Assembly: GCA_012845835.1 (NCBI GenBank)
Contig: JABAKD010000028.1
Coordinates: 13,858,648-13,922,647 of the forward strand
DNA length: 64,000 bases
From: Undaria pinnatifida
Taxonomy: Eukaryota > Sar > Phaeophyceae > Laminariales > Alariaceae
Reading direction: 5' to 3'
Positions 33,800 to 45,898 of this stretch are shown here, piece by piece. Made by a program: the position numbers and the translations under genes. Numbering within the stretch: the first letter of the stretch is position 1; each line of letters opens with the position of its first letter. The notes under the pieces were generated by a model. That model was not told where the DNA came from, searched no databases, and saw only the letters and a list, made by a program, of their open reading frames with translations.

Positions 33800-36314
33800 C
33801 TTATATGTTACTCTTAATAAAGCATTCGAGAATGAAAGTCGGCTACTCCCCCCCCCAAATTTTTTTTAATAAAAACTCTGTGGGACACGAACCCACGGTT
33901 CCAAATTGATACGCTGTCAGTCAACAGGTAGGTGTGAGTTCGACGAATTTCGGGTCAGTACTCATATTTTGAAGCTGCTTGCTGGAACTTGACCTCTACT
34001 ATATGGGTAAACTTTTCAATGGGAGGGGTCCTATTCTTTTATTAACAAATGTTTTTCTCCACTACATACAATGATTGGCGTTAGTAGTTTTACTTCATGT
34101 GGGGAATTTTGAAGTAATCTACAAGTAACACCATATCTATTTTATACATTTATTTCTGTAGTTTCCATTATATTGCTCTACCATATGTATGGTGGATGGT
34201 TTGCAGATGGATGGCTTGGTCAGGGTGGTCGGTACTTGTGGTTAAGTGCGTAATTAAATTTTCTTTACTTTGGGGTTGTTTATATTATTATTATTTTGTT
34301 TTATTTTTCACTGCAGTGGCGGGTTTTGGTATATATCGGGAGTATGAAGACAGTAGTAGTGGTCTAATAGATATCATGTTGAAATACCACCTTGAAAAAA
34401 TATTGTAAATAAATAAAAATGGAAATAAATAAATCAATATAAATAAAAAAAAATGAAATAATATACTGTCACCACAACATTTTACATGTAAAAGTCCCAC
34501 CCTAAAAACGAAAATCAAAGACAAAGAGCAAACAAAACAAAGACGAAAAACAAACATAAACAGAACAAACAGAACGCAACAAAATCAAAAACAAAAAAGA
34601 AAATAACAACGGGAGTCGGTGAGCCTCGAACGAACCCACGGTTCTAACTTAAAACGCTGTCACCCTAACACAAAAAATCCCACCCCTAGAAGAAAAAAAA
34701 AAGAAAACGGGAGTCGGTGAGCCTCGAACCCACGATTCTAAATTAATACGCTGTCACCCTAAAAAAACATGAACAATCTCACCCGGGAGTCGGTGAGCCT
34801 TCCGTTCTCTCATCATTTCGGTATAATTCAGATTTTTGTTTACAACAGTTCGCACTAAATACTAATCTTCATATGGTACCATTCATATTACTGAGTCATG
34901 TCATCATGCAAGAGTTGCAAAGCTGTTTCCCCGCATGGGGAATACATTTTATCACCTGTTAATTACACTGGTTATTGGTACTAGGTTACTGAGTCAGGTC
35001 ATATATATGAAGAATCGATGGATTGGAAGTACACCTCGTACTCATCATGGTAAATCAACACGTTGTGAGCATGGATTATGAGCTGACGAGTTTTGACCAT
35101 GGCTATTATAGTGAGCATCATCGGCAAGTTGTGATATACTCATGGTACTTCCCTTGCATCGGGAGTGCACAGCAGTCGTGTATATCCAGTCCGTCCCATC
35201 CTTTCTGACTTGGTATGATCGCTCCCATATGAATGCTTGTATCTCGTCCATGACATGTCATTCTCGTTTTCCTTGGACCGCACTTTTTTTCAGTTCTACT
35301 CACCCGTATACTAAACTCCCTCATCACCAAATGTTTATCTGTATGTTTGCCGCAGATGAAGGAAGTCTTTCAGTTTTTCAGCACGTGAACAGCTTAGCAA
35401 TGCACTTGAACAAGTAAGTCCCTAAGGTTTCCTGGTTCCCCTCAGTCACTACCGGACGGTACTGTAGCAAAAAAGACTGAGCTCAAAGCCTTGATTCCGC
35501 ACACAACGAAGGTTGAAGCAAGGAACCAATACCGACTGAATGTACAAGTGCATTGCTTATATTTTGTGTAGCTGTTTTTCCACGATCTTGATTGAAGTAC
35601 CTGCGTGCGAAACGGAAATACAAAAGATTAGTTAATCCGTTTCACGGCTATGTTTCTTGGGTACGTACTACCGGTAGACAAAAAGAGGCAAATAATTTGG
35701 GACACCAGTCATCATGTTGTTACTGATTGTTGAATTTTGCAAGTGTGAGGTTGGTTGTGTTGGCAAGCACATACATTTAACAATGTTGATGTTGGTTCTG
35801 TTGAGAAACAAATAAGTTAGAGTTTCATCTTAGATATTGGGAATGCATCATTTTGTATCTCGTAGCCCAATGATGCGGGACATTTGGGTTTTCAATGTTC
35901 CCCCTCACAATCAATTCAGGTAATGTGCACTAATATCCTCAGGAATACTGGTGTATAATACCTTCCTTGATTGTACTAAGTTTTGATTTTTTTTTTTTGT
36001 AACTTATGCGCTACAAATAGGAGGTAGTTTTAGAAGTTTGATGTATGATATATTCCATCAGTGGATATTGGATGCATTTAAGCTCCTGTATTTTAACAGC
36101 CGTTTAATATCATTTGTTTCATTATCTTCATTAATCCGTTAACCTTTGGATGAATCTACATTTTTCTAAATAACAATAACAACCATAACATCATCAACAG
36201 ATGTAACCACAGTAACAACAGACCTCAGCAATTACAGCAATCATAACAATAATAACAACAATAACAATAGCAATAGATACAAGACAGCAACAAAAGGAAC
36301 GACAATCACGACCA
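33800..36314 (-). mobile_element. Right flanking repeat (pseudo-LTR) of the Penelope-like element
   Basis: Intact partner of 26011-29439, with no SINE-C insertion. In element orientation this is the upstream copy, so its outer edge (36314) would be the element's 5' end. It holds degenerate tRNA-like segments (33880-33925, 34613-34660, 34710-34805) and the 162-nt structured segment. The 33545-33790 stretch just inside is a further related module (R7). Confidence 0.7.
35396..35557. ncRNA. Candidate structured RNA in the Penelope flank, right copy
   Basis: Same three nested inverted repeats as the left copy, with outer arms at 35396-35408 and 35545-35557. No base difference was seen between copies across this interval. 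Confidence 0.5.
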
Positions 36315-36580
36315 CAGAAACAAACAATGCGAGTTCGCACAACACGTTGCTGCAGCAACGGCGACCTCCGCAGCCAGCACTGGAGCGCCTTCCCCTAAGG
36401 TGCCCAGTCATAGATAGCACTAGTGCCATTATCACAGCCAGCTCCCTCCCTCCCATGCTCCGCACGCATAGGCACTCTGCCATGGAACGAGTATGTAGCA
36501 GGAAGATGGGCTAGGCCATGACCACAGACAGCCGATTTTTTACCTTTGAAAACTTACGCAGTACAGGCACCAACAGCAGT

Positions 36581-36620
<40 letters not shown>

Positions 36621-36829
36621 GCAGCAGCAGCAGCAGCAGCAGCAGCGGCTGCCGCGGCGGCGCGAGGGTGCTGGCGGTGGCGCTGAAAGCTTTGGCGACA
36701 GCGCTGTGGTATAGCGGTAAAAACTGAAATTACGAAACATAGCTGACGTTTTGACGTTCTGGGACAGCCGTTCGAATGGCTCAGCAGCTGCGGCAGCTGT
36801 TAGAAGGGTCCAGCAGCAGCTGCAGCTTT
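36315..36829. other. Spacer with (CAG)n microsatellite
   Basis: 36574-36650 is (CAG)n with a few CCG interruptions. It continues as GCAGCTGCGGCAGC-type sequence to 36830. Apparent Ser or Cys homopolymer ORFs are artefacts of this. Confidence 0.8.
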
Positions 36830-37970
36830 GGAAGTCTGTACAGCCCAAAAGTCCGAAAAACCCAAGTGTGGGGACCTAGATAATGGTAATTACGCTTATA
36901 CTTCGTTGTCGTCATGCGGTATATACTGTGACACTATAAATCAATGCTTTTTGCCTGAACACGACGCCGAAACTATCAGATCCAGCAAAGCGCAGCATAG
37001 ACTGGGTGAACTGGTAAAACGAGTACATTATGAGAGGTACGTTTCTTCGCCGGACCAGGTCCCCGAGACGAGGCCCCAGCGAGACACAAAAGCGAATCTC
37101 AAAGCGAGAAGGATGCAGAGACTTGGCCAAGGCCCGACAACGGAGTCAATCGGGATCATGGGCTACCGCCTTCCTAAGGGCGAGGCCTGTCGAATCAGCT
37201 AGAACCATCCCTGCATCAGAGTTCGTGACTGCGGGGAAGAGATTACTGGGGATAGAGGAATTCCTGGCGGCGAGGTGCTCATGCTGCGGTGAAGCGGAGG
37301 TTAATACGCGGCATGCACGATTGTGTCACCGATCGGGCGCGCAAGTGAACCAGCACCAACTCCTTGTGCACGCGCTCTCCCGCACCTTTAAGAGCATGTC
37401 CATCCGCCACCAGGTGGAAAGCGGAGCCCCGTTCCGCGCAGACAGGGATTTGCGAATGGACATCGTGATTGAGGCGGATGGACTAAGAGATGCTACGGCA
37501 TCGGAGTACCGCGACTCCTCGACGTCACGTATGCGGACCCACACAAGCAGGGGTCCACATGCGGGCAGGAAGCGCGGATCGAAACGGACCAGCGGCTTCC
37601 ACTTCCGAGGCGCGCAAGCGCAACCACTACTCTCGTCCGGGACAGGTGTCTTTCGATGAATGCAGCTACAAACTCGCCACTCTCGCGGTGGAAAGCTTTG
37701 GGCGCCTCGGTAAAGAAGGCAGCGACCTGATAGATAAGGTGGCGGCAAGCATCGTTAGGGGGACGGACGCTCGTCCCTAGCGCGGAAAGGCGTGCGCAAG
37801 GAGCGACTGCTCCAAATCATATCTGTGACCACTCCTCAGGTCGCGATTTCGCGCAGAGTTCATCGATATAGGCTATCTCTGAGGGATCGTCAGGCCGCGA
37901 GGGGAAGGGAGGAGGAATCGACAGGACTACGGCCACTGGCCTGGGGTGGCGATGTTGATGAAGATTAAGG
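36830..37970 (+). pseudogene. C-terminal endonuclease region of an R2-like non-LTR retrotransposon
   Basis: Three plus-strand frames join into one relic with two frameshifts (near 37150 and 37505). A C-x2-C-x8-H-x3-C zinc motif (CSCCGEAEVNTRHARLC) sits near 37280-37330. Next come a conserved region with QVNQHQ and RMDIVI (about 37455), then RLLDVTYADP (about 37513-37545). This order (CCHC, R-x-D, D-V-T) is that of the restriction-like endonuclease of R2-type elements. The tail continues to about 37968. The RT itself was not found upstream, so the copy is 5'-truncated. It ends just before a PC array. Confidence 0.65.
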
Positions 37971-37984
37971 TAGACTCTCAGCTA

Positions 37985-40145
37985 AAACATATACTATAAA
38001 AATTCAAATACACCCCAGCTGTGAAATCGAATATTTTGTCGAAACTCATCTTTACAAGCTGTGTGTGATACTCCGATCGCGCGTATTGCGGGTTGCGTGT
38101 CCTCATTAAGGATATATGTCGGCGACTCCCCTTGCAACTACAGTGTAGCTATCAGGGTCAACAGGGTGATGTTAGGCAGTCTGTGCGCGGAAACTATAAA
38201 ACCCGTTTTTGAGGGGGACAAAATCTGACAGCTGTGGAAGGAAATGCATCAGTTTATCAATTGAATCCTGTAAGTCGAATAACCGGTGAGGGGAGGGCGG
38301 AGTTTTCAAGGACGTGGGGGCCTGATTTTGATCAGAAGGGGGGCGGGAGGGGGGGAGGGGGGGGAGGGGACGGGTGGGGCAGCTCAATTTGTGCGTGGAA
38401 ACTGTAAATCCTTCTTGTGGGGGAGGGGGGGGGGATGTGGCGGCGGGGGGGGGGGGAGGGCTTTAGGTCGCAAATAGGTAGGGGTTTGCTATACGCGTGG
38501 TGCTAGGTCTAGGCGATGGTGCGGGTGGTGGAGAAGGAGGGGGCGTTGGGGGCGGGGGGTGGGTGGGAATTGCAGCAGCGGCATGGACGGCTCTAAAAAG
38601 ATATTGAGGCGATATCCAGGGCGTGGAAGTGTTTTTGTACTCTGGCCGATTTCGATATTAGGTCGAGCGTTTGAGCAAGAGAGAGCGAGGAAAAATAAAA
38701 TAAAAAGGGGGGGAGGGGGGGGGGGGGGGGGGAGAAGGGTTTTCAAGAGGTTCAGGTTACATACAGTATAAAAATACACTCCTGCCATGAGATCAAGGAT
38801 TTGGTCGACACTTATCTTCGCAACATTATGTGTGATCCTCCGATCGCGTGTATTATTCATATATGTAGGGGCTTGCTAATCGCGCGGTGTTCGAGTCTAG
38901 GCGATCGTGCGGGGTGTGGGGAGGGAGGGGGCGTTGGAGGGGGGGAAGGGGGATGAATGGAAGCTACGTCATGGGTGGCTAGAAAGATAATGACGTGATA
39001 TCAATTGCTTAGAAGTGTTTATTACTCTGGCCGATTTCGATTGTAAGTGGGGCGTTTGAACGAACTGGGCGGGGAACAAAAGAGGGGGGAGGGGCGGGGA
39101 GGGCGGAGATGAGTTGGAGCTACGGCATCGATGGCTATATATTATAAAAATAAAAATACGCTCCAGCTGTGAGATCGAAGATTTTGTCGAAACTCATCTT
39201 TGCAAGCTGTGTGTGATACTTCGATCGCGCGTATGACGGGTTGTGTGTCCTCATTAAGGATATAAGAGTACGACTCTCCCCTTGCAACTACAGTGTAGCT
39301 ATCAGGGTCAACAGGGTGATGTTAGTCAGTCTGTGCGCGGAAATATATATAGCCCGTTTTTGAGGGGGACAACATCTGTCAGCTGTGGAAGGAAATGCAT
39401 CAGTTTATCAAGTGAATCCTGTCAGTCGAATGACCGGTGAGGGGAGGGCGGAGTTGGACGTGGGGGAGGGGAGGGGGGGGGCGAAAAAATCATGTCGCAT
39501 AGATGTAGAGGTTTGCTATACGTGTGGTACTAGGTCTAGGCGATATTTCGGGTGGTGGGGAAGGAGGGGGCGTTGGGGGGGGGGATTGTAGCAGCGGCAT
39601 ATATAGCTCTACAAAGATAATGAGGCTATATCAAGTGCGTGGAAGCGTTCATTACTCTCTGGCAGATTTCGATGTTAGGTGGGGCGTTTAAGCAAGAGGG
39701 AGCGGGACAAAAAGAAAAAGAAAAAGGGGTGGGGGGGGGTTCGGGTTCGGCGGGGGGGGCGGGGGGGGGGGAGCGTTTTCAACGAGGTTTAGGCCACATA
39801 CTCGTATATGATATAAAATACTCCAGCTGTGAGATCGAAAATTTAGGCGAAACTCATCTTTGCAAGCTTGTGTGCGATACTCCGATCGCGCGTATTACGC
39901 ATATATGTATGGGGCTTGCTATACGCGTGATGTTAGGTCTAGGCGATCGTGCGGGTGGTGGGGATGGAGGGGGCGCTAGGGGGGGGCGGGGGGGCGGGGG
40001 GAACGAATGAAAGCTACGTCATGGATGGCTAGAAAGATAATGACGTGATATCAATTGCGTAGAAGTGTTTATTAATCTGGCCGATTTTGATTGTAGGTGG
40101 TGCGTTTGAACAAGAGGGTGGGGAGAAATAAAATAAGGGTATAGT
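37985..40145 (-). repeat. Array of PC elements with G tracts
   Basis: Reverse-complement 3' ends (CTCCAGCTGTGAGATCGAA or variants) start units near 38016, 38780, 39155 and 39820. Each unit continues into G tracts (38340-38460, 38705-38735, 39465-39485, 39575-39585, 39730-39775, 39980-40005). Intervening TTTCGATATTAGGTCGAGCG and GTGCTAGGTCTAGGCGATGG segments are shared among units. Two units have the full GTTAGGCAGTCTGTGCGCGG middle. Head-to-tail array; non-coding. Confidence 0.75.
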
Positions 40146-40271
40146 CTATATAGGGAAAGGAAATAGTAGATAAAACGAAAAGATGTGGGGAAAGGAAATG
40201 GGCAAATGCTTGGCGGAAGATACCACTGCACTATGGTGCGATCATTCGACTTTATACTTTAATAGTTAGTA

Positions 40272-40420
40272 TCTGGTCGCCCCGGTGGTCTTCTAGTGGT
40301 CACCCTCGAATTTACTAGCGATGGTGCTTGAGTTCGATTCCCACCGCGGTGAGATTTTTAGTTAATTTGCAAAAAAAGTTATAAATAAATGCAAAAAAGA
40401 AAGGATCAACTGCCAGACTG
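40272..40420 (+). repeat. SINE-B head and start of body
   Basis: Head GGTCGCCCCGGTGGTC with A-box-like TGGTCTTCTAGTGGTCA, and a B box GTTCGATTCC at 40332-40341. It ends abruptly after GGATCAACTGCCAGA, where a (CTG)n microsatellite (40421-40444) starts. Confidence 0.75.
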
Positions 40421-40454
40421 CTGCTGCTGCTGCTGCTGCTGCTGAGATCGCGCT

Positions 40455-43400
40455 TATTTATAGCTGTCCGATTTGGCATGCATTGAACTTTAAAGTAATG
40501 CCAAGAGTTTAATACGAACATGGGATTGTCAAAGTAATGATTTGACAGAAAAAAAACGTAATATTATACAACAAAGAAGGCAAGGATAGGCGAAACACAC
40601 TGTGTTAAATGCGCCGTCGAGTAAAAGTTGGCGTCTATCAAACAAAAATACCGAAAAGAGTATTATTGAGAACCTGCGTCGCCTCTAGGCGAAACGAAAG
40701 AGGCCTTGTCATTAATGAAGAGACTGCACTGCTGTCCCCGTGGCAATGGAGGTTCGAAGTCGACAGGATGCAAAGTCGGTTTGCATCAAACGTCGACATG
40801 GGGCCATGTCAGCCGGCGAGGTTTTGGAAGAAGATTGCTTTGTTAGTTACGTGAAGGCTGTCGCATTGGTTTGTCTGCGTGGTTGCGGGCGAGGAGAAAA
40901 GCGAAGAAGAGGAGGGCGATCTCTCGTTGCGTCGGCGTTGTCTAAGATAGGTGCGGGGGTGGCTTTGCTCGTACGGGAGGTTGGCGTAGCGCTTCTTCTC
41001 TGTTTTTTCTCGAGAAGGCGGGATATGTGTGTCTGCTATATATATTTGCATCGTGGGGGCTTTCACGTTGTCGAAATCGGACGCGTCCCCTCAATACATA
41101 ATATCCGGAGTGTCTCTACCATGACGACTGCTGATGGTGCCGTGCGTATTTCCCAGAGACTGACATACTCAGTATTATTTACTGGTAGAAATAATCATAT
41201 ACCTTTCTTTGCAACATTTTTTTTTCTTCATCCCATTTATCATCCCCGCACCATTCTCGCGCTCCCTCCCAGTAGTAACTCAGATCCGGGGTCACATAGC
41301 GGGCCCTCCTCCTCCCTCCCCACTTCGGCACGTGCCTTCATTTTTACCGCGAGGAGAATCGAGCATTTTCTTCCCTCGTCGACTCGCGTCGAATTGTACC
41401 TAGGAGGCGCTCTCAGCAGTTGATCTCTTTTTTTGATTGCATTTTTGCAAATTAGGTCATATTTCATCGTGGTGGGTGTCGAACTCAAGGACAACCAAAC
41501 GTTGGAGGTATTCGAGGGTAAAACCACTAGACCACTGGGGCGGCCGGCTGACAATTGATTAAAACAAAACAGGATCTTTGCATAGGGTTCAAAATCGTGT
41601 TGGCAGAAAAACCAAATTTGCAGGAAGCAGCTGAAAGGTCAAGAAACAGGCAATATTTCAGTTGTTGTTGTTCTCACATTAACTCGCACAATCCAGTCCG
41701 TGGTCACAGGACTGGTTCCAGTCACTCTGGAGCAGAGGAATACCCTAGGGAAAACACAAACAACCCAAGGTGGTACACGCATAGATCACAGCTGACGCAA
41801 TTCATGCCTCCACCAGAAACATATAAAAGTGAGATCGGGAGTCAGTATACGATGTGCCAGGTCCATACCGGTGCATAGTATATACGTCTCATTACTCGCG
41901 CCTGGGAAAACCGACTATACCGCTTGCCACCCAAGAAAGACTACCACGTATATATCACACGTAGTATCTATCACTACGCATACGCACAACAGACGCAAGT
42001 CAATTGGAAAAAAGAAACAAAGAACAAAGAAGAGAAAGGAAAAGAAATGGGTGCATGGGGCCAAGAAAAAGAAGAGAAAATTAAATTTGGGGGGTCTACT
42101 GGCGAGGTTGCCACCAGAACGGGATGTCACATGTCACGTGGTCTTTCGACGGTCTACAGCAGTAGTACTACGAACAACTTCCGATACACCCACCGAAGCA
42201 CGGACTACCGGCCAATTACGCGGTCGACAGCTGGCCGTGGTCACGTGTCTCTGTGTTGGGGGCCCCTGCCCTGCCTCTTGTCGGCTCTTGAAAGTGATGC
42301 GTGTACGACTAAACTTGCGAACGAACGGCACTCGCACTGCACTTTGAGCTATCTGCTATAGTTCTGGTTGCTACTTGTTGCTGCATTATGTGCTAGACGT
42401 TTCGCTCTTCGGCTACTGCTGCTACACCTGCTGTTGTGTGTTTGTCAATGTCGTCAGTTGGCGTTCATGCTCGTCGTACATACTGCTGTTCTCACCGAGT
42501 ACGTGCGGGTTTCCTCGTACCTCAACCGTACGACGACGAGCTCAAAACAGAAGAGAGGTGACATGAAATGGCATGCACAATGGCCACATAGAAGCGAGCA
42601 CAGCGGGATAGCTCGCTGCGAATCAACCGCACTCGTTCATGCCTACAGCAGAGGCTGGCTGGAGTGTCAGCGGCTGTGCTAAAGCCAGGGCCAAAGGCCG
42701 AAGAGACGGCTCTTCTACCTGCTTGGTACTGCACTTTGAGCTATCTGCTGTAGTTCTGGTTGCTACTAGTTGCTGCATTATGTGCTAGACGTTTCGCCCT
42801 CCGGCTACTGCTGCTACACCTGCTGTTTTGTGCTTGCCAATGTCGTCAATTGGCGTTCATGCTCGTCGTACATACTGCTGTTCTCACCGAGTACGTGCGG
42901 GTTTCCTCGTACCTCAACCGTACGACGACGAGCTCAAAACAAAAGGGAGGTGACATGAAATGGCATGGACAATGGCCACATAGAAGCGAGCACAGCGGGA
43001 TAGCTCGCTGCGAATCAACCGCGCCTACAGCAGCGGCGGCCTGGAGTGTCAGCGGCCGTGCTAAAGCCAGGGCCAAAGGCCTAAGAGACGGCTCTACCTG
43101 CTTGGTTTTGTCTCGAAATTCTGTTACGTGAAAGTATAATGATTTGGGAGTCATTTTGTCACGAAACGTCTTGCCGTCGGTAATTTTTGTCACGAAGTTG
43201 TTGGATATCGTCGGTAAGTTGTGTCACGTTTTAGGTGAACCCGCACTAAAAAATTGAATTTCCAGCTGGCAAAACGAGCAGAAACAAAAGCAATAAAATG
43301 CCGAGCAAGAAACCAAACGAACTAGTAAAAAAGTACAGAAAGTATCTCACGCTCGAGAGTATGCCACCGCAAAATCCTAAACATCATCAAGTACCGTTTG

Positions 43401-43712
43401 GAAATGATGCCAATTTTGTAAATCATTCAGGCGTAGCAGCCATTAAGATTCAACATTTTTTCCAAAATTCCTCCTCGACACTCGCTCGTCTCGCTCGGCA
43501 CCCGTCCGCGTTCACGTCGATGTGCGGAGCGGACAAGGCAGGGCGAGGGGCGTTGGAGCCGCCCCCCGAAGGCGGCGCTCGAACCAAGCCATATTCGACC
43601 GAGAATTCCAGTTCCGCGAATCGCATACTTAGGCCGAGGCAAAAAACTCCTGACCAAAGTCCATGACACCAAGGAATGACTTGATATTCAAGGAATGATT
43701 ATATATATTTTT
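40455..43712 (+). repeat. Segmental block copy B
   Basis: Direct copy of block A (14262-18230), about 3.26 kb. It lacks the 15401-15865 insert and has other small deletions. It includes the inverted SINE-B and the tandem doublet at 42290-43130. It ends at the TIR transposon at 43719. Long frames (40740-41423 and others) show no recognisable domain. Confidence 0.75.
41215..41546 (-). repeat. SINE-B inside block B
   Basis: Inverted full-length copy. The tRNA-like head lies at the right end (GTTCGACACCC-like B box on the minus strand). It sits in the same position as 15020-15370. Confidence 0.75.
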
Positions 43713-43718
43713 ATACCT

Positions 43719-45114
43719 CAGTGGATGGGCCTATATAAGGCAGTATAGTGCACCGAGAATTTGACCGCCCTATCTCGAAAGACTGCCCTATTGGAGTTAG
43801 GGCGGTTGGCCGCCCTTTTGGGCTTTTTTTGGTGATATCCCAAAAAGGCGGTAACCGCCCTGTTGAGTGCATACAGCCTTTTAAGGTACAGCACAGAGTG
43901 CCTCTGACCCAGAAGATGACCCAGAGGGCGTCACGAAGAGGGATATCATACGTGTGAGCTCGGAGAAGGAAGGTGCAGCGTTGCAGCAGTACCAGTGCTG
44001 AACCCAGTAAATATGTGTGGTGTCACATACACACCAAAGCGTAGCGGAGCAGACGGGTGCACACACACTTTGCATTTTGTGAAGTATAGCCTACTATTAA
44101 TTGAGCTGCGGGCGACAGAGCCCGTCTAAGATGCACTCCATCCAGAGAAGATAAACACTGTCGTACTGCTGTTAAACAGTTGTACGGAGAGGACCCTTTG
44201 CTTTGCTACACCTTCACAACAGAGCTCCAACCTATTCTACGGCACTGACTGCTGTATTACTGTACTGACTATTAATACTGTACTGCGCTACAGTCCTCCG
44301 CTGTGCCCCCCCCCTTGGCCTTGTTGAGGCTCAAAGATTGCCTCATGTCTGCCTGCTGCACTGGCTTAGAGGCATGCGCTTTGATGAACGACATCGTGGC
44401 CTTCTGCAGATAGAAGGAGGCATCGCCATTCATTGCCGCACGCCTCCGCTGCGCTCTCTCGGTAGAGAAACGAAGTGCGACGAAAGTTCCACGTAGTAGG
44501 CTGGGGGGGGCACCGCCCCCGCGCCCCGTCGTATCATCAACACCGCCCGTGCCTGACGCCTTGCTCTTTCCCACCTGGGGCTTGACCGCCTTGCTCTTGC
44601 CCTTCGAAGATCGCTTATTAATAGCGACAAGGCAATCATGGCAGACGCGCTGCATTGGGTCGTCGCAGTCCGGATTGGCTTCACCACAGAGTCCGCGCAG
44701 GCGACCACCGCATTTTCCGCGACATTCGTGGCCGTCAGGGCGCTCGGGAGTGCGGGCTGGAACCAAACGCAGTTCTCGCCTGTATCGTGCGTATCCCCCC
44801 TGTTCGTTGTGTGCTAGGGGTGTGTGTTCTCGCAGCAGCAACAACGGCAGTAGGAATATGATACTGCTGCCTATACCTCCTCAAAAGCAGCACCAGAGCG
44901 AGGTTTTGTACTGATGTGGAGGCGCAAGTGGGCCGTGGATAGGCGGTAGGCGCCCTGAATAGGCGGCTACCGCCTTATTATGTAGGGTCCGTTGCTATAA
45001 GGGCCGTAGCCGCCCTACTATTCGCATCTTCTGTCGTGTCAAGCAGTTTTCGACCGCTCTATCTCGAATGACCGCCTTATTCAGACCGCCTTATATAGGC
45101 CCGCCCCCTTACTG
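43719..45114. mobile_element. TIR DNA transposon, about 1.4 kb
   Basis: The 15-base sequence GGGCCTATATAAGGC (43727-43741) is perfectly inverted at 45088-45102. The ends may extend outward to CAGT (43719) and ACTG (45114). Subterminal GACCGCCCTATCTCGAA (43763) and GACCGCTCTATCTCGAA (45048) recur, as do several GGCGGT/ACCGCC motifs within the ends. No clear target-site duplication was found. One ORF lies inside on the minus strand. The transposase family is not recognised, so this may be non-autonomous. Confidence 0.65.
44272..44844 (-). CDS. Cysteine-rich hypothetical protein inside the TIR element
   Basis: 190 codons. I do not recognise the family. Residues 35-75 hold a zinc-finger-like cluster: HECRGKCGGRLRGLCGE, a gap with NPDCDDP, then RVCHDC. 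The cysteine pairs suggest a zinc-binding treble-clef-like module. A Lys-rich linker (KGKSKAVKPQVGKSKASG) follows, then a mixed C-terminus. The composition is more protein-like than that of neighbouring frames. It sits within the terminal inverted repeats, so it may be the C-terminal part of a transposase or an accessory protein. It could also be a captured exon. Confidence 0.45.
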   Translation of the reverse strand: MLLLREHTPLAHNEQGGYARYRRELRLVPARTPERPDGHECRGKCGGRLRGLCGEANPDCDDPMQRVCHDCLVAINKRSSKGKSKAVKPQVGKSKASGTGGVDDTTGRGGGAPPSLLRGTFVALRFSTERAQRRRAAMNGDASFYLQKATMSFIKAHASKPVQQADMRQSLSLNKAKGGGTAEDCSAVQY

Positions 45115-45176
45115 TTTTGTTTTTATGATATACCAGGTATACATCTATACACAGCAGTAGAGTGTAGTAAATAATT

Positions 45177-45616
45177 GACAGGTCCGCCCGTATATCCGGC
45201 CGACCTGCTATCCCGCCGTTTCAGGGGGGGGGAGTGTTATAAGGCTTAGTTTGGGTAAGCTATTGGTTAACCTTTTGCAAGTGGTCAAACGGACTAATAC
45301 CCCACTAAAGTCCTTAACAAATGGCGTCGTCGACAGACCATGGGTTTTTGGGTCGTGGGTTCGATCCCCACCATCCACAATAATAAACTTTTCAGATTTT
45401 CTCCATGTCGAACTTGAAAAACACTCTCCCTGGTATCCCCAGGAGATGAAACGGCTTGGATATTGACAGAGGTCCGCCCTATATCCGGCCGACCTGCTAT
45501 CCCGCCGTTTCAGGGGGGGAGAGTGTTATAAGGCTTAGTTTGGGTAAGCTATCGGTTAACCTTTGCAAGTGGTCAAACGGACTAATACCCCACTAAAGTC
45601 CTTAACAAATGGAAAG
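45177..45616 (+). repeat. SINE-C, one and a half units, cut by the Ty3/gypsy LTR
   Basis: The unit starts GACAGGTCCGCCCGTATATC and repeats after about 287 bp. A tRNA-like B box GGTTCGATCC (45358-45367) lies in a T-arm context, CGTGGGTTCGATCCCCAC. The second unit is cut after AACAAATGG, where the LTR begins. Confidence 0.75.
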
Positions 45617-45882
45617 TGTTAAGATACGGCCTCGAAAGGCCTGTAGGTATCCGAATTTAAGATCATTTGGATGGGTTTCGTAAAGGTTGGCGGTTTATAT
45701 TCGGGGAAGTTAGGAATTAGATCGGAGAGACGCGCCTCCGATCTCAGAAGCTATCCCGGGCTCTGGTGGAAACGAATAAAGCTACATCTCTACGAAGGAA
45801 CGAAAGTGAGTACTCTCCGAGGACCTGCTCAATTGGCAGACCTGCAGGGGGCACTCTGTGTCCCCCACCCTTTAATTTCACA
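45617..45882 (+). repeat. 5' LTR
   Basis: Starts TGTTAAGATACGG and ends TTTAATTTCACA. It differs from the 3' LTR by a few substitutions, a 4-base indel near TTCGTA and a one-base C indel near the end. It contains a GC hairpin at 45719-45744 (AGATCGGAG...CTCCGATCT). Confidence 0.9.
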
Positions 45883-45884
45883 TA

Positions 45885-45898
45885 TGGCGTCGACGAGC
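45885..45898 (+). other. Putative primer binding site
   Basis: TGGCGTCGACGAGC starts two bases after the LTR. TGG would pair with the CCA end of a primer tRNA. The matching tRNA is not known from this window. Confidence 0.5.

Noticed and set aside
40740-41423. 227-codon frame in block B
   Set aside because: It runs through an inverted SINE-B and is not kept as one frame in block A.
45885-45898. Primer site derived from SINE-C because both start TGGCGTCG
   Set aside because: Similarity stops after eight bases and is likely chance.
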